DNA of 64,000 nt from Mesorhizobium huakuii (GTDB taxonomy: Bacteria; Pseudomonadota; Alphaproteobacteria; Rhizobiales; Rhizobiaceae), in contig NZ_BSNY01000037.1 of the NCBI RefSeq assembly GCF_030160235.1, positions 1 to 64,000 on the forward strand. Reading direction: 5' to 3'. Each line of letters begins with the position of its first letter. Within the stretch, counting starts at the first letter, position 1. This document shows, piece by piece, positions 61,968-64,000 of the stretch. The notes below the pieces were generated by a model, which had not been told where the DNA came from, searched no databases, and saw only the letters and a list, made by a program, of their open reading frames with translations. The position numbers were made by a program, and so were the translations under genes.

Positions 61968-62594
61968 ATGGCATCCTCGATGGGTTGGCGCCGCAAGGCG
62001 AAGGGGCTGGGGCTGGCGGTTCTCGTGACCGCTTTCTGTTCGGTGGCGTGGTCGGCCTATGCCGCGCCCGTTTCCATGGTTGTCGGCGGCTCGACCTCCC
62101 AGCCGATCGGCCACTATGATTTTTGCAAGATCCATGTCGCCGAATGCTCGATCCGCTCGTCCGACAGCGTACCGGAACACCTGACCAGCAAGCTGCTGCA
62201 CGATATCTCGGCCGTGAATCTCTCGGTCAACACGCGCGTCAAGCCGATGAGCGACATGGACAATTACGGCAAGGACGAGTGGTGGGCCTATCCGGACAAC
62301 GGTTTTGGCGACTGCGAGGATTACGCGCTGGAAAAGCGGCGCGAGCTCAACAGCCTGGGCATTGCCATAGCCAATCTTTTGATGACGGTGGTTCGCAAGC
62401 CTGATGGCGAGGGTCACGCCGTGCTGACGGTGCGCACCGACAAGGGCGACTTCATCCTCGACAATCTGACCGACAAGGTCCGCCTCTGGAACCAGACAAG
62501 CTATCGCTACCTGAAGCGACAGGCGAGCGACAACACCGGTCACTGGGTCTCCATTCTGGGTGGCGACGAACAGCTGGTCAGCGCCGTCAAATAA
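61968..62594 (+). CDS. bacterial transglutaminase-like cysteine peptidase (BTLCP)
   Basis: 208 residues with a signal peptide (AVLVTAFCSVAWSAYA, cut after about residue 32). The catalytic triad can be seen: C116 in NGFGDCEDYALEKRREL, H150 in GEGHAVLTVRTDKG and an Asp in DFILDN near 161-165. The family (PF06035) in Pseudomonas (LapG) cuts a periplasmic adhesin; the rhizobial members have unknown targets. A cleavage role at the envelope is plausible. Confidence 0.9.
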   Translation: MASSMGWRRKAKGLGLAVLVTAFCSVAWSAYAAPVSMVVGGSTSQPIGHYDFCKIHVAECSIRSSDSVPEHLTSKLLHDISAVNLSVNTRVKPMSDMDNYGKDEWWAYPDNGFGDCEDYALEKRRELNSLGIAIANLLMTVVRKPDGEGHAVLTVRTDKGDFILDNLTDKVRLWNQTSYRYLKRQASDNTGHWVSILGGDEQLVSAVK

Positions 62595-62716
62595 TCGGGT
62601 CGGCTCCGCCGTGTCCGAGCATGAACCTCGATCCGATCCTTTTGGTGCCGGCCTTCCATCGTGCCAGCAAGTGGTGATAACCACGACAGCTGATTGAAGC
62701 TGGCATCCGCAGGCGC

Positions 62717-63508
62717 ATGGACTTTCTGACACTTCTGAACTCGGCGCCCCTGCTGCTGGGCCTGGTCAAAGCCGCGCTGCCCCAGGCGGTCGCCAGCACG
62801 ATGGCATTCAGCCAATGGTTCGTGTCGCTGCCGCCGTGCCGTGACCTCACCTTCGAGGCGACCAGCTATCTCGTCTGCGAGGTCGATCCGAAGCTGTATT
62901 CGATCGAACTGTTCTGGAAGGACCCGGCCGGCAAGCCATTTCAGTCGCTTCACAATCTCGACACCGCCCAGCGCGCGGCCGGCCGCACCATGCTGTTTGC
63001 TATCAACGCCGGCATGTATCATCCCGACCTCAGGCCGGTTGGCCTCTATGTCGAGCGCGGCCAGGAAATGGCCGGCGTGAAGACGGGATCGGGAAGCGGC
63101 AATTTTTCGCTGCAGCCGAATGGCATCTTCTACATCGGCGGCGGCAAGGCCGCGGTCCAGGCGACCAGGGACTTCGTCAGGAAGCGGCCTTCCACCGACT
63201 ATGCCACGCAATCTGGACCGATGCTGGTGGTCGACGGCCAGCTCCATCCCAAATTCCAGTCCGACGGCACCTCGCGCAAGACCCGCGACGGCGTCGGGGT
63301 GCGCAAGGATGGTGTCGCGGTCTTTGCCATTTCGAACGGCACGGTGAATTTCCATGCATTCGCCCGGCTGTTTCGCGATGCACTCGGCTGCGACAATGCG
63401 CTGTTTCTCGATGGCACGATATCGAGCCTGTTCGCGCCCGCCATCGGCCGCAACGACGACTACTGGAATCTGGGGCCGATGATCGGCGTGTTCAGGAAGC
63501 GCGGCTAG
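62717..63508 (+). CDS. phosphodiester glycosidase family protein
   Basis: 263 residues. The NAGPA-like fold is supported by TMLFAINAGMYHPDL near 93-107 (FxIN-G-F/M motif), GPMLVVDGQLHPKF and FLDGTISSLFAP near 232-243 (glycine/serine-rich final motif). Members cleave phosphodiester-linked sugars, for example in exopolysaccharide or wall teichoic acid turnover. The hydrophobic N-terminal 27 residues may be a membrane anchor or uncut signal. Converges on the DedA gene. Confidence 0.82.
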   Translation: MDFLTLLNSAPLLLGLVKAALPQAVASTMAFSQWFVSLPPCRDLTFEATSYLVCEVDPKLYSIELFWKDPAGKPFQSLHNLDTAQRAAGRTMLFAINAGMYHPDLRPVGLYVERGQEMAGVKTGSGSGNFSLQPNGIFYIGGGKAAVQATRDFVRKRPSTDYATQSGPMLVVDGQLHPKFQSDGTSRKTRDGVGVRKDGVAVFAISNGTVNFHAFARLFRDALGCDNALFLDGTISSLFAPAIGRNDDYWNLGPMIGVFRKRG

Positions 63509-63519
63509 GCGGGGGCGGA

Positions 63520-64000
63520 TCACCTGCTCCGGTGCTTGAGCGCGATCACCACTATGATGATCAAGGCGGCCACGGCGATCGCCGCCAATCCGAACAGGCT
63601 GGTCACGTCGAGCTCGGGAATGCTGCCGGCGCCCTTCGCCACCAGCCAGCCCGGCGACAACACGACCGGCGCCCAGATGATCGCCGACAGGATATTGGCG
63701 ATCTGGAAGCGGCGCCGGTGCATGCCCATCATGCCGGCGACCAGCGGCACGGTGGCGCGGACCGGGCCGAAGAAGCGGCCGACGAAAACCGCCGCGAAGC
63801 CATAGCGGTGGAAGAACAGCCGCGCCCTGGCGACCTCGCGGCGGTAGCGGTTGAGCGGCCATTTGTGGACAACGCCCCGCCCCAGCCATCTGCCGAGAAA
63901 ATAGGAGATGGTATCGCCGAGCGCCGCCCCGATCATCGCGGCCAGAAGGACGGGCAAAGGCTGGACGATACCCGCCCCCACCAGGCCGCCGACGATGATG
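63520..64000 (-). CDS. DedA family membrane protein, 5' end outside the window
   Basis: The visible 160 codons are open beyond position 64000 (IIVGGLVGAGIVQPLPV), so the N-terminus is missing. The DedA/SNARE-associated motif is YGFAAVFVGRFFGPVRATVP and VAGMMGMHRRRFQIANILSA. DedA proteins are flippase-like inner-membrane proteins tied to undecaprenyl phosphate or phospholipid transport. The presence of uppP close by fits undecaprenyl lipid cycling. Confidence 0.88.
   Translation of the reverse strand, partial: IIVGGLVGAGIVQPLPVLLAAMIGAALGDTISYFLGRWLGRGVVHKWPLNRYRREVARARLFFHRYGFAAVFVGRFFGPVRATVPLVAGMMGMHRRRFQIANILSAIIWAPVVLSPGWLVAKGAGSIPELDVTSLFGLAAIAVAALIIIVVIALKHRSR

Overview
The window reads as chromosomal DNA from an alphaproteobacterium of the order Rhizobiales, most likely Mesorhizobium or a close relative. 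The evidence is the high GC content, the small-type PurL with separate PurS and PurQ, the solo alphaproteobacterial families (DUF1476 ATPase-inhibitor zeta, DUF3008, DUF1127, BTLCP) and several compound palindromes of the kind found between rhizobial genes. The genus is an inference; no rRNA or tRNA gene is present and no search was run. No transposase, integrase, phage gene or CRISPR array was seen.

Layout. 1-2126: tail of a PhzF-like gene, a glutathione S-transferase and icd with its terminator and a candidate promoter. 2127-6676: an accessory block, visibly more AT-rich in parts, with three sugar-modification genes on the minus strand (DegT-type aminotransferase, DXD glycosyltransferase, beta-helix acetyltransferase) and an exported beta-helix protein. 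6677-13734: housekeeping genes (trmJ-murI, an RNB ribonuclease, rpsD, ttcA and an inositol-phosphatase relative). 13745-24474: an efflux pump, grxD-bolA, purL, a MocR regulator facing a DUF1127 gene, then the purC-purS-purQ group. 24750-34558: zeta inhibitor, HpcH-type aldolase, acyltransferase, hydrolase, VOC protein, purB, a DUF2259 gene broken by an exact 209-bp tandem duplication, a P1 peptidase and an orphan solute-binding protein.

34741-40171 is a tight plus-strand run resembling the accessory half of a carbon-monoxide-dehydrogenase (cox) locus: flavin reductase, MoxR ATPase, CoxE-like VWA protein, split XdhC and a MoeA-like/MobA-like fusion. The structural molybdo-hydroxylase genes are absent. 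40204-46400 holds a secreted hydrolase, a DUF1176 protein, DUF1993, a short DUF1127-like gene (54 aa), a candidate small RNA, a J-domain-like protein, an aldo/keto reductase and a cysteine-desulfurase-like protein.

46416-55389 is a ten-gene minus-strand run: a polar amino-acid ABC importer, an N,N-dimethylformamidase-like protein, a class III aminotransferase, a BKACE enzyme, then DUF523, GNAT and acetylpolyamine-deacetylase-like genes. A LysR gene faces it across a perfect 7-7-7 palindrome. The enzymes suggest import of an N-acylated amino compound, deacylation, transamination to a beta-keto acid and cleavage with acetyl-CoA. This is the best candidate here for an undescribed pathway. The remainder (56503-64000) is mixed: thioesterase, solo ParB-N protein, SRPBCC protein, 2OG-Fe(II) oxygenase, GFA protein, GNAT protein, UppP, a BTLCP peptidase, a phosphodiester glycosidase and a DedA protein cut by the window edge.
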